Assembly: GCA_012510495.1 (NCBI GenBank)
Contig: JAAZHX010000114.1
Span: forward strand, 1 to 33,030
Reading direction: 5' to 3'
Source: Smithella sp.
GTDB taxonomy: Bacteria; Desulfobacterota; Syntrophia; Syntrophales; Smithellaceae
Length of the DNA stretch: 33,030 bases
Under the pieces are notes generated by a model. The model did no database searches. It worked only from the letters and a program-made list of their open reading frames with translations, and was not told the origin of the DNA. A program made the position numbers and the translations under genes. How positions within the stretch are numbered: the first letter of the stretch is position 1; each line of letters begins with the position of its first letter. This document shows positions 8,509 to 16,595 of the stretch, one piece after another.

Positions 8509-9738
8509 ATGAAAGTGGACACCATGCGCCGGATCGATTACTATGTCGGCGTTCCCCTTTGCCTGATCGGCACGCTGCTGTATAAAATGGGTCGCTGGTT
8601 CGTCAAACCGGGAAAGGCGGTGGTCCGCAGGGTTTTGTTTATCGAGCTTTCGGAGATGGGCAGCGCTATTTTAGTTGATCCGGCAATGAGAAAGCTGCAA
8701 CACGAAACCGGGGCGGAGCTTCATTTTGCCATTTTCAGAAAAAACAAGCCGAGCCTGGATTTGCTCAAAACCGTCCCGGATGAAAATATCTACACCTTCC
8801 GGGACAACGGGCTTGTGCCGCTGATGGTGGACGCCCTGCGTTTCTTTTTCTGGACGCGCAAAAGAAAGATCGACGCCGTCATCGACCTGGAGCTTTTTTC
8901 CCGCGTAACCGCTCTTTTGACCGGTTTTTCCGGAGCGCCCGCAAAAGTCGGGTTTCACGCATTTTTCAATGAGGGTCTGTATCGCGGCGGTTTCCTCACC
9001 CATCGGGTCTCTTACAATCCTCATATTCACATCGCGGCGAACTTTGTCGCGCTCGTCCACGCGCTGACGGCCGAAAAAGAGGAAATTCCCTATTCCAAGA
9101 CCAGCGTGTCCGCCGACGATCTCGTTCTGGCCAAAGCGGAGGTTTCCGACCGGGAGAAGGAGGACGTGCGCGCGATCATTCGGAGTTGCCGCGCGGGCTT
9201 CGACCCGCAAAAGGATAAGATCATCCTGATCAATCCCAACGCCAGCGAGCTTCTGATCCAGAGGCGCTGGCCGCCGGACTACTACGTCAGGCTGATGAAA
9301 ATGATCCTGGAGAAGTGTCCGAAGGCGCTGGTTTTGATTACCGGCGACCCCAGTGAACGGAAAGAGGCCGGGCAACTTCAAAAACTGGTGGGCGCCGACC
9401 GGTGCGTCAATTTTGCCGGAAAAGTCCGGTTCGCGCAATTGCCCGCTCTATACAGTCTGGCCGAGTTCATGGTGACCAACGACTCCGGTCCGGGGCATTT
9501 TGCGGCAGTCACCGATTTGCCGACCTTTGTATTTTTCGGGCCGGAAACGCCGGCGCTGTATGGGTCGCTGGGCAACACCACGCCGCTTTACGCGGGCCTG
9601 GCCTGTTCCCCCTGCGTCAGTGCGTCCAACCACCGCAAGACCGCCTGCGCCGACAATCGCTGCCTGCAGGTGATCGGGCCCGATCAGGTTTTTGCGGCGA
9701 TCGCCCCCCATCTGGAGCGCATCAATGCCCAAGGCTGA
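8509..9738 (+). CDS. Family 9 glycosyltransferase, heptosyltransferase-like
   Basis: Predicted GT-B transferase of the ADP-heptose:LPS heptosyltransferase family, acting at the cytoplasmic face on LPS core or a related lipid-linked glycan. Of 409 residues, the N-terminal half carries VRRVLFIELSEMGSAILVDPAM (about 40-61). The C-terminal half has the nucleotide-sugar region: INPNASELLIQRRWPPDYY, LVLITGDPSE, then MVTNDSGPGHFAAVTDLPTFVFFGP. After that comes the CSPCV...C...C cysteine pattern often seen in these enzymes. ATG 8509 is preferred because GAAGGGA lies upstream; a TTG at 8470 falls at the predicted transcription start, and ATG 8524 is a later option. Its stop overlaps the next gene by 14 nt, marking it as operon head. 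The exact sugar and acceptor cannot be read from sequence. Confidence 0.85.
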   Translation: MKVDTMRRIDYYVGVPLCLIGTLLYKMGRWFVKPGKAVVRRVLFIELSEMGSAILVDPAMRKLQHETGAELHFAIFRKNKPSLDLLKTVPDENIYTFRDNGLVPLMVDALRFFFWTRKRKIDAVIDLELFSRVTALLTGFSGAPAKVGFHAFFNEGLYRGGFLTHRVSYNPHIHIAANFVALVHALTAEKEEIPYSKTSVSADDLVLAKAEVSDREKEDVRAIIRSCRAGFDPQKDKIILINPNASELLIQRRWPPDYYVRLMKMILEKCPKALVLITGDPSERKEAGQLQKLVGADRCVNFAGKVRFAQLPALYSLAEFMVTNDSGPGHFAAVTDLPTFVFFGPETPALYGSLGNTTPLYAGLACSPCVSASNHRKTACADNRCLQVIGPDQVFAAIAPHLERINAQG

Positions 9739-11170
9739 AAAATCCATCCTCTTCCTGATTTTGTTCTTTTCTCTGATTCGCCTGATCGTTGCGCCTTGCT
9801 TTGGTCTGGGCGTGGATGAGGCGCATTATGTTTTATACGCCAAATATCTGGACTGGAGCTACTTGGACCATCCGCCCCTGGTGGGCTGGCTGCATGCGCC
9901 TTTTTACTACAGTTTCGGAACGAATGAATTTTTGGCCCGGCTGCCCGCCGTTTTGCTTTTTGCCGCGACCTCCTGGTGCTGCTACACGATGATGATGCGG
10001 ATCACAAAGTCCGTTCGCTGGTCGCTGTGGTCCGTTTTCGCGCTCAACTGTTCTTTTATGCTCAACGCCCTGGGCCTGATGCTTCTGCCGGATTCCATAT
10101 TGCTTCTGCTGGTTTTCCTGCTGATTTTTACCGCGGAGCGCCTTGCGCACGACCAGCGGCCGCGGAACTTCATTTTTCTGGGGATTCTCCTGGGACTTAT
10201 GGGCCTGGCCAAATATACGGCCATTCTTTTCGTGCCGCCCCTGATCGTTTTTTTTCTTCTGAAAAAAAGATACGATATCCTGTTTTCACCGTATATGTTT
10301 CTGGCGGCAGCCGTTGCGCTGGCACTGGTGTCTCCGGTGTTTTACTGGAACGCGATGCACGATTTCATCAGCTTCAAATATCAGGGCGGTCATGTGTTCG
10401 GATCGCTCGCGACCGGCTTTAAAAGCATTCTGGAGTCGCTGGCGGCGCAGTTTGGCGCTTACAGTCCGTTTTTGTTTATCGTTGCCGTTTACGGTTTTTT
10501 CAAAGTTGTCCGGGAATCCAATGATTACCTGCGCCTGTCCGTCCTGTTCGGCGGGACGATTTTGGCGTTTTTTCTGATCACGTCGGCGTATGAACGAACG
10601 CTTCCTCACTGGCCGTCCGCTTTTTATGCGCTGTTCATCCCGATCGGAACCTGGTGCTTGCTGGCGTCGCACAAAAAATGGCAGAAAAATTTTTTGTATG
10701 TCGCGGCGGGAATCAGTTTCTTTGCCCTGCTGCTGGCCTACACGGAACTGGCCGGAAAATTCATTCCCTTTCCCGATTACAAGTCTCCTTTCCGGGATAT
10801 TTACGGCTACCCCGGGATGGCCGCAAAAGCGGATGAACTCCTGAAGCAAAATCCTTCCTCCCGTCCCCGGGCGATTGCCGTGACGAACTGGACCATGGGA
10901 AGCCGGGTGATGTATTACAATCTGCCCTACGGACATGAGGTTTTTGTGATGGATGCGCGGCAGGATCAATTCGATGTCTGGCAGACGAAATCACCGCGGG
11001 GATATGACCTGCTGTTTCTGAATACGGAGTTTGAGCAAATCGACGTGGCCGGCGCTCTGAAGTGCGATCAGGTGGATTTGGCGGGCCGTCTGGATTTGGC
11101 GCTGAACGGATCAAAAGTAAACCGGGCGGCGTTTGTCTGGTGCCGCAATTATCAGGGAGTGAAGCCGTGA
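9725..11170 (+). CDS. GT39/PMT-like membrane glycosyltransferase
   Basis: Predicted GT-C polytopic enzyme using a polyprenyl-phosphate sugar at the periplasmic face. The 481 residues begin with a hydrophobic segment. It is followed by the acidic loop VDEAHYVLYAKYLDWSYLDH and PPLVGWLH, which corresponds to the DE motif and the PPL motif of ArnT/PMT enzymes. About nine to eleven further hydrophobic segments run to residue ~355, then a soluble C-terminal part of ~125 residues follows. It is clearly distinct from the ArnT at 11897-13600, so the operon encodes two such transferases. The start ATG at 9725 lies inside the end of the preceding gene; the open frame before it is shadow sequence. Its stop overlaps the next gene's GTG. 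Donor and acceptor are unknown; a second Ara4N or another sugar are both possible. Confidence 0.8.
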   Translation: MPKAEKSILFLILFFSLIRLIVAPCFGLGVDEAHYVLYAKYLDWSYLDHPPLVGWLHAPFYYSFGTNEFLARLPAVLLFAATSWCCYTMMMRITKSVRWSLWSVFALNCSFMLNALGLMLLPDSILLLLVFLLIFTAERLAHDQRPRNFIFLGILLGLMGLAKYTAILFVPPLIVFFLLKKRYDILFSPYMFLAAAVALALVSPVFYWNAMHDFISFKYQGGHVFGSLATGFKSILESLAAQFGAYSPFLFIVAVYGFFKVVRESNDYLRLSVLFGGTILAFFLITSAYERTLPHWPSAFYALFIPIGTWCLLASHKKWQKNFLYVAAGISFFALLLAYTELAGKFIPFPDYKSPFRDIYGYPGMAAKADELLKQNPSSRPRAIAVTNWTMGSRVMYYNLPYGHEVFVMDARQDQFDVWQTKSPRGYDLLFLNTEFEQIDVAGALKCDQVDLAGRLDLALNGSKVNRAAFVWCRNYQGVKP

Positions 11171-11871
11171 AAAAAAGATGGACCGCGCTTGCGCTGATCA
11201 TCTCGGGCGCCGCTCTGGCCGGGGTCGCTTACGTCTGCATTGACATTCCACTGGTCCATTTTTGCCGCGGACTCGGCCGCCCCGTGCTGGATGCGACGGA
11301 ATGGATCACCATGGCCGGAGAGTCCCATTGGTACTTCATGATTTTGGCGTCGGCGCTGCTGATCTTCCGGCTGATCGCGAAAAACAGGAAATGGACAATC
11401 CGGATGTTCTTCCTGCTCGCGTGCATCTCGGCTTCCGGGTTGATCAATCTTCTGCTCAAGTGGATTGCCGGGAGAAACCGGCCGGTCAATCTTTTTGACC
11501 ACGGATTATTCGGTTTTGATTTTTTTGAGGCGGGCTATGCGTTGAATTCTTTTCCTTCCGGCCATACGGTGACGGTTTTTTCCCTTGCCGCCGCCCTGAC
11601 CATACTGTTTCCCCGCTTCGGCGCTTGGACCTTTCTTCCGGCCGCGGTCATTGCCGCAAGTCGGGTGATGCTTACGTCGCACTACTTGAGCGACGTCATT
11701 GCCGGCGCGGTGGTGGGTATGGTCTCCACGCTGGGAGTGAAGTACGTTTTTGACCGCGCAAACGCGGACTTTGGCCCGTCGAAAGAGAACCGGAACGCAA
11801 GGCGCGCCCCGCGTGACCCTCGGGCCATCCGGCGCGCCGGGGCCGGGGACTCGGCGGCATTGGAAAGATAA
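11167..11871 (+). CDS. PAP2-family lipid phosphatase
   Basis: Integral-membrane acid phosphatase of the PAP2 superfamily, with all three catalytic motifs in order: KWIAGRNRP (K-x6-R-P), FPSGHT (PSGH) and SRVMLTSHYLSD (SR-x5-H-x3-D). There are about six hydrophobic segments in 234 residues. The family includes undecaprenyl-diphosphate phosphatases, PgpB, the lipid A 1-phosphatase LpxE and the phosphotransferase LpxT. Position inside an LPS-modifying operon favours a lipid A or undecaprenyl substrate, which is inference. The GTG start (11167) overlaps the previous stop (GTGA), with GGGAG 7 nt upstream. The last ~30 residues are rich in Arg, Ala and Pro, look unlike the core, and may be a loose cytoplasmic tail. 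Confidence 0.88.
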   Translation: MKKRWTALALIISGAALAGVAYVCIDIPLVHFCRGLGRPVLDATEWITMAGESHWYFMILASALLIFRLIAKNRKWTIRMFFLLACISASGLINLLLKWIAGRNRPVNLFDHGLFGFDFFEAGYALNSFPSGHTVTVFSLAAALTILFPRFGAWTFLPAAVIAASRVMLTSHYLSDVIAGAVVGMVSTLGVKYVFDRANADFGPSKENRNARRAPRDPRAIRRAGAGDSAALER

Positions 11872-11896
11872 CGATGATTCAGGAGCAGATTTTCGA

Positions 11897-13600
11897 GTGA
11901 AGAAAAGATACGTTTTGTTGATTGTTCCTTTTTTGCTTTATGTCGCCCTGCTGGGGGTCCTGCCGCAGATGGAGCCGGACGAGGTTCGCTACAGTCTGAT
12001 CGCCGGCGAAATGAATGAAACGGGCAACTATGTAACCCCCCGCATTAAAAACACCATCTACCTGGAAAAGCCGCCGCTGGTTTCCTGGGCGACGGCGGCC
12101 TCCTTTAAAATCTTCGGAGAAAACGACTTTTCCGCGCGCCTGTTTTCCGGTCTTTGCGCCTGGGGATGCATTCTCCTGGTATTCTGGATCGGACGGCGCT
12201 TCCGGGATGAAAGAACCGGCTTGTATGCCGCAGCCGTGCTCACTATTTCCGCCTTCCCGTTTGTGCTGGGCAGAATAAATATCCTGGACATGCCGCTCAC
12301 CTTGTTTCTCTGCCTGGCCGTCTGGCTGGGATACCTTTCCGTGGCAGGGGAAAAGAACCGGTGGTTTTCTTACGGGTTTTATTTTGCCTGCGCCCTGGCT
12401 TTTCTGACCAAGGGGATTGTCGGCGTCGTTTTTCCCTTTGCCATTCTGGGAATCTGGCTGGTCTGGGAGAGGCGCTGGCGTTCGCTTCCGCGGCTGATTT
12501 CTCCCGTGGGGATTCTGATCTTTCTGGCGGCGGTCTGTCCGTGGCTTTATCTGGCGCAAAAAGAGAATCCGGATTTTTTGTGGTTTTTCTTTGTGCGGGA
12601 GCACTTCCTGCGCTTCACGACGCAGATGCACGGCAAGACGGAGCCGTTTTATTACTTTCTGCCCGTGCTGATCGGCGGCACGCTGCCCTGGTCCGTTTTT
12701 CTGATTCGCGCCTGGCAGCCTGCAAAATGGAAAGAGGCGTTTTTCAGAAAAGAGGGAAACCGGTTTCTGGCCGTCTGGTTTCTGTTTATTTTTCTCTTTT
12801 ACACCGTTTCCTCCTCCAAGCTCGTTACCTACATTGCCCCGGTGTTTCTGCCCCTCGCGCTTTTCGCGGGCAACATTTTTTGCAGCTATGAAGAAGCGCC
12901 GACTGAGCCGGCCGGGAAGCGGGGAGCGCTTTACCGGCTGCTTTTGTGGGTCCAGTTCCTCGTCATTGTCGCCGCGATGCTTCTGCCGCCGGTATTGAAG
13001 CAGTATCATGATCCTTCTCTGGGGCTGGTCATCATGATTTCGGATGCCTGCTGGTGGATTTACGTTCTGCCGGTTTTCGCGGCAGCGGGGCTGATGGCCT
13101 TTATTCCGGATTGGACTGCCCGGCAAAAGGGAACAGGCTGGTTTCTTTCTGTGTATCTGCTTTGCTGCCTTTTGCTTGCGGGCCTCCTTTTTCCGCTCAA
13201 TGACTTTTTGTCGCCCTACCGCAGCGCGCTGGTGGCGAAAGAGGCGATAGCCAGACACGTGCCACAGGGAAAGCTTTTGTATCAGTACCGCGTAAATTTC
13301 TACGGCATTGATTTTTATAATAAAATCCGGACGCCGATTGTCGAGGATTTCGGTGAAATGGGCGACGGCATCGCAAAACTGCCGGAGGCCGAAAGGAAAA
13401 CATATTTTCTTTCGAGACAGGATTTTTTTGAAAAAGTCAGGCAGAAAAAGGAAATTTATTGTATTACACAGCATGAAGCAAGGCTCCGGGAGCTGCGCGC
13501 GCAGTTTGCCCGGATGGACATTCTCTGGGAAAACGGCGCGTTTTATCTGCTGCGCATTCGCCATGAAGGCAAAGGATGGAAGCCCTATGAAGATTCGTAA
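11897..13600 (+). CDS. arnT: Ara4N transferase ArnT (GT83)
   Basis: Periplasm-facing GT-C enzyme that moves 4-amino-4-deoxy-L-arabinose from undecaprenyl phosphate to lipid A phosphates (or Kdo/core sugars in some species), lowering negative charge and polymyxin binding. The 567 residues match ArnT length (about 550). The first periplasmic loop has MEPDEVRYSLIAGEM followed by NYVTPRIKNTIYLEKPPLV, equivalent to the ArnT DE-x-RYA...EKPPL signature. About a dozen hydrophobic segments follow, then a C-terminal periplasmic domain of ~150 residues. The GTG at 11897 has AGGAG 11 nt upstream and yields a protein starting KKRYVLLIVPFLLYVALLG; the open frame before it is the preceding gene's shadow. 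Its stop overlaps arnB by 14 nt. Confidence 0.9.
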   Translation: MKKRYVLLIVPFLLYVALLGVLPQMEPDEVRYSLIAGEMNETGNYVTPRIKNTIYLEKPPLVSWATAASFKIFGENDFSARLFSGLCAWGCILLVFWIGRRFRDERTGLYAAAVLTISAFPFVLGRINILDMPLTLFLCLAVWLGYLSVAGEKNRWFSYGFYFACALAFLTKGIVGVVFPFAILGIWLVWERRWRSLPRLISPVGILIFLAAVCPWLYLAQKENPDFLWFFFVREHFLRFTTQMHGKTEPFYYFLPVLIGGTLPWSVFLIRAWQPAKWKEAFFRKEGNRFLAVWFLFIFLFYTVSSSKLVTYIAPVFLPLALFAGNIFCSYEEAPTEPAGKRGALYRLLLWVQFLVIVAAMLLPPVLKQYHDPSLGLVIMISDACWWIYVLPVFAAAGLMAFIPDWTARQKGTGWFLSVYLLCCLLLAGLLFPLNDFLSPYRSALVAKEAIARHVPQGKLLYQYRVNFYGIDFYNKIRTPIVEDFGEMGDGIAKLPEAERKTYFLSRQDFFEKVRQKKEIYCITQHEARLRELRAQFARMDILWENGAFYLLRIRHEGKGWKPYEDS

Positions 13601-14738
13601 AGATTTCCTGCCATTTAGCCGCCCGTCCATTGGAGAGGCGGAGATCAGCGCCGTTGTAGCCTGTCTGAAATCCGGCTGGATTACCACCGGCGGGTTGTGC
13701 AAAGCGTTTGAAGAGCAGTTGTGCGCGCTGACCGGCGCTCCCCGCGCCGTCTCGCTCAGTTCGGCCACCGCCGGAATGCATCTGACGCTTGCGGCCCTGG
13801 ACATCGGGCCCGGCGATGAAGTGATTACGCCCTCGATGACGTTTGCCTCGACCGTCAACATGATCGCCCTGCATCAGGCAAAACCCGTCTTCGTCGATAT
13901 TGATTACGGAACACTCAACCTGTGCTGTGACGAGATAGAGGAAAAAATAACCAGGCGGACAAAAGCGATTATTCCCGTTCATTTCGCCGGCGCTCCGGCG
14001 GACATGGACCGGATCAACCGGCTGGCCCGGAAATATTCCCTGAAGGTCATTGAAGACGCGGCCCACGCGGTCGGCGCTTACTACAAAGGGACGCACGCGG
14101 GCGGCTTCGGCCATCCCGCAATCTTTTCCTTTCACCCGATCAAGAACATTACAACCGGAGAAGGAGGCATGATTACACTGAAGAGCGCCTCGCTGGAAAA
14201 GAAATTGCGTCTGGCGCGATTTCATGGAATAGAGAGAGACGCTTGGAAACGGTACGGCAGAGGGGGGAATCCCTCCTACGATATTGCGAACCCGGGCTAC
14301 AAATACAATCTGCCCGACCTGCTGGCGGCGCTGGGGCTGGCTCAGATGGAGCGGTGGCGGGAGTTCAATGCAAGGCGGCGGATGCTGGCAGGGCTTTACC
14401 TCGACGGTCTGCGGGGGACAGAGGGCCTGGATTTGCCTGAAGTTCCGTCCTATGACCACGTTCATGCCTGGCATTTGTTCATTGTCAAGGTCAGGGGCAT
14501 TGCGCGGGATAGCTTTATGCGGAAACTGGCGGATTACAATATCGGCTACGGTCTGCATTTTTCCCCCGCCCACAGTCTGTCCTATGTGAAGAAACGATTC
14601 GGCGTGAAGGCAAAATCGCTTCCCCGGACGAGCCGGGCGGCCGGGAGAATCATCTCCCTGCCGTTATTTCCGGATATGACGGAAAATGACGTTCACTACG
14701 TTTGCGCGGCTGTAAAGGAGATTTTGAAAAATGTCTGA
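13587..14738 (+). CDS. arnB: UDP-Ara4O aminotransferase ArnB
   Basis: PLP-dependent DegT/DnrJ/EryC1-family aminotransferase that turns UDP-4-keto-arabinose into UDP-Ara4N using glutamate, in the cytoplasm. The 383 residues equal the family length. Visible features: DFLPFSRPSIGEAEISAV at the N-terminus, SSATAGMHLTLAAL near 65-78, GDEVITPSMTFASTVN near 84-100, HFAGAPADMD near 132-141, EDAAHAVGAYYKG near 156-168, and the cofactor lysine in SFHPIKNITTGEGGM near 182-196. The start ATG lies within the arnT end; the open frame extending upstream of it is arnT shadow. It overlaps arnC by 8 nt. DegT-family members are similar to each other, but arn neighbours on both sides make ArnB secure. Confidence 0.93.
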   Translation: MKIRKDFLPFSRPSIGEAEISAVVACLKSGWITTGGLCKAFEEQLCALTGAPRAVSLSSATAGMHLTLAALDIGPGDEVITPSMTFASTVNMIALHQAKPVFVDIDYGTLNLCCDEIEEKITRRTKAIIPVHFAGAPADMDRINRLARKYSLKVIEDAAHAVGAYYKGTHAGGFGHPAIFSFHPIKNITTGEGGMITLKSASLEKKLRLARFHGIERDAWKRYGRGGNPSYDIANPGYKYNLPDLLAALGLAQMERWREFNARRRMLAGLYLDGLRGTEGLDLPEVPSYDHVHAWHLFIVKVRGIARDSFMRKLADYNIGYGLHFSPAHSLSYVKKRFGVKAKSLPRTSRAAGRIISLPLFPDMTENDVHYVCAAVKEILKNV

Positions 14739-15681
14739 AACGCGAATCTCGGTGGTGATTCCGGTTTATAACGAGGAAGCCAACCTTCAGGCGCTGATGG
14801 GCCGGCTGCTGCCCGTGATGGAGTCTCTGGCCAAACCGTTTGAAATCATCCTGGTGGACGACGGCAGCCGCGACCGGTCGCTCGCGCTGTTGAAGGAATT
14901 TTCGTCTCACCCGTCAATTTGCGTTGTGGAGCTGACGCGCAATTACGGCCAGCATGCCGCCATCATGGCGGGGTTTTCCGTCACGCGGGGCGATATCGTG
15001 CTGACGATGGACGCGGACCTGCAGAATCCTCCTGAAGAAATTCCCCGTCTGGTTCGCGTGATGGAAGAAGGGGGATACGACGTGGTCGGGACGATCCGCA
15101 GGAGCCGCAAGGATTCTTTTCTGCGCATCCTTCCTTCCAAAATGATCAATATCGTCGCGCGAAAAATAACCGGCGTCAGCCTGCGCGACTGGGGCTGCAT
15201 GCTGCGGGCTTACAGTCGCCCGGTCGTGGAGCGGATGCTCACCTGCCATGAACAGGCAACTTTCATTCCCGCCCTGGCTACCGTTTTCGCCAAGCGCGTC
15301 ACGGAAATCGAAGTGGCGCACGAAGAGCGGTTCGGCGGCAAGTCCAATTATCCGCTTTGTAAGCTGATCAATCTTCAGTTCGATCTGGTGGCGTCCTTCT
15401 CGGATTTTCCGATCAAGCTGATCATGTACGGCGGGATTCTGATGTCGCTTTTGGGCGTGTGCTTCGGCGCGTTTCTGGCGGTCGCCCGCCTCGTTTACGG
15501 CGTGCGCTGGGCGGCGGAAGGTATTTTTTCTCTGTTTGCCATTTTGTTCGTATTTGTCGGCCTCCAGTTTTTTGCCCTGGGTGTGATCGGCGAGTATATC
15601 GGCCGGATCTTCCGGGAAGTCCGCAAAAGACCGGAATTCGTGATTGAGCGCGTTTATGGCCGGGATGGGGGCCGTCCGTGA
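14731..15681 (+). CDS. arnC: Undecaprenyl-phosphate Ara4FN transferase ArnC
   Basis: GT2 enzyme at the inner face of the cytoplasmic membrane that transfers 4-deoxy-4-formamido-L-arabinose from UDP to undecaprenyl phosphate. The 316 residues comprise a GT-A domain and two C-terminal membrane helices. The GT-A domain has VVIPVYNEEANL near 8-19, ILVDDGSRDRS near 40-50, ELTRNYGQHAAIMAGF near 68-83 and TMDADLQNPPEEI near 91-103. The helices span about 232-300 (LIMYGGILMSLLGVCF and IFSLFAILFVFVGLQFFALG), followed by EYIGRIFREVRKRP. The layout is that of ArnC/DPM1-like GtrB enzymes. AAAGGAG sits 10 nt before the ATG. The gene overlaps both neighbours. ArnC rather than a generic GtrB because of the arn operon. 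Confidence 0.92.
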   Translation: MSETRISVVIPVYNEEANLQALMGRLLPVMESLAKPFEIILVDDGSRDRSLALLKEFSSHPSICVVELTRNYGQHAAIMAGFSVTRGDIVLTMDADLQNPPEEIPRLVRVMEEGGYDVVGTIRRSRKDSFLRILPSKMINIVARKITGVSLRDWGCMLRAYSRPVVERMLTCHEQATFIPALATVFAKRVTEIEVAHEERFGGKSNYPLCKLINLQFDLVASFSDFPIKLIMYGGILMSLLGVCFGAFLAVARLVYGVRWAAEGIFSLFAILFVFVGLQFFALGVIGEYIGRIFREVRKRPEFVIERVYGRDGGRP

Positions 15682-16595
15682 AAGCAATTGTTTTAGCCTA
15701 TCACAACATGGGGCTGGAGGGTTTGGCCGCCCTCAGGCGGCACGGCTTTGACATCGCCTTTGTCTTCACGCATGAAGACGATCCGGAGGAAAACTGCTGG
15801 TTCGGCTCCGTAAAGGAATGGGCGGAAAAGCAGGGGATCGGCTGCGCGACCGACCCGGTCAACTCACCCCTGTGGATTGAAAAAATAAAACGCCTTCAGC
15901 CGGATGTCCTTTTTTCCTTTTACTACCGGAACATGGTTCGGCCGGAGGTTCTGGCGATTCCCCGCGTCGGCGCTTTCAATCTGCACGGCTCGCTTCTGCC
16001 GTCTTACCGGGGCAGGTGTCCGGTCAACTGGGTTCTGGTCAACGGAGAGGAAGAAACAGGCGTCACGCTGCATTATATGGTGGAAAAACCGGACGCGGGC
16101 GACATTGTGGGCCAAAAAGCCGTGAAAATCGGTTTTGAAGATACGGCGCGAACGCTCTACGACAAGCTTTGCGATGCGGCCGGCCGGCTGCTCGACGAAC
16201 TGCTTCCCCAGATGAAAGAGGGGAGATTTCCGCGCACGAAACAGGACCTGTCCCGGGGAAGCTATTATGGCGGCCGGAAGCCCCAGGACGGGCGCATCGC
16301 CTGGGAACAATCCGCCATAAGCATCTACAACCTGATCCGGGCCGTGACGGAACCGTATCCGGGCGCGTACGCCTTTGCCGGAAACGGCGGAAAAATTCTG
16401 ATCTGGCGGGCAACACCGGTCGTGTCGGCGGACGCAGGCGGGCCGGGCGATGTCATGATCGACGGACAATCCGTGCTTGTGAAAACCGGCGACGGGGCTG
16501 TAAAACTTCTGGAGATCGAGGCGTCCGGGGCGAGATGGAGGGATGCGGACATCAGGGACTATTTTCAACAGGGAAAGGTGAAAAAACTTACATGA
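15678..16595 (+). CDS. arnA: ArnA formyltransferase domain, stand-alone
   Basis: Cytoplasmic N10-formyl-THF-dependent enzyme that formylates UDP-Ara4N to UDP-Ara4FN. The 305 residues equal the N-terminal domain of E. coli ArnA (about 1-304), including the C-terminal OB-like subdomain. Catalytic residues are present: Asn and His in FNLHGSLLPSYRGRCPVNW (about 98-116) and Asp in EKPDAGDIVGQ (about 134-144). In E. coli this domain is fused to a decarboxylase; here the protein stops at the point where the linker would begin, and the decarboxylase starts at an overlapping ATGA. The GTG start (15678) overlaps the arnC stop. An A6 run at 16581-16586 precedes the stop by a few codons. Methionyl-tRNA formyltransferase is the related alternative, but context and HGSLLP environment favour ArnA. 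Confidence 0.92.
   Translation: MKAIVLAYHNMGLEGLAALRRHGFDIAFVFTHEDDPEENCWFGSVKEWAEKQGIGCATDPVNSPLWIEKIKRLQPDVLFSFYYRNMVRPEVLAIPRVGAFNLHGSLLPSYRGRCPVNWVLVNGEEETGVTLHYMVEKPDAGDIVGQKAVKIGFEDTARTLYDKLCDAAGRLLDELLPQMKEGRFPRTKQDLSRGSYYGGRKPQDGRIAWEQSAISIYNLIRAVTEPYPGAYAFAGNGGKILIWRATPVVSADAGGPGDVMIDGQSVLVKTGDGAVKLLEIEASGARWRDADIRDYFQQGKVKKLT

Noticed and set aside
11879-13861. A long open frame (about 660 codons) on the minus strand
   Set aside because: It is antisense to arnT and the start of arnB, its translation is rich in Arg, Gln, His and Pro with no recognisable domain, and the plus-strand gene has clear family motifs. It reflects GC-biased codon use.
16169-16591. N-terminal extension of the decarboxylase gene
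   Set aside because: This frame is out of phase with the formyltransferase gene it overlaps and translates to Arg/Gly-rich sequence. The Rossmann motif starts right at Met 16592.
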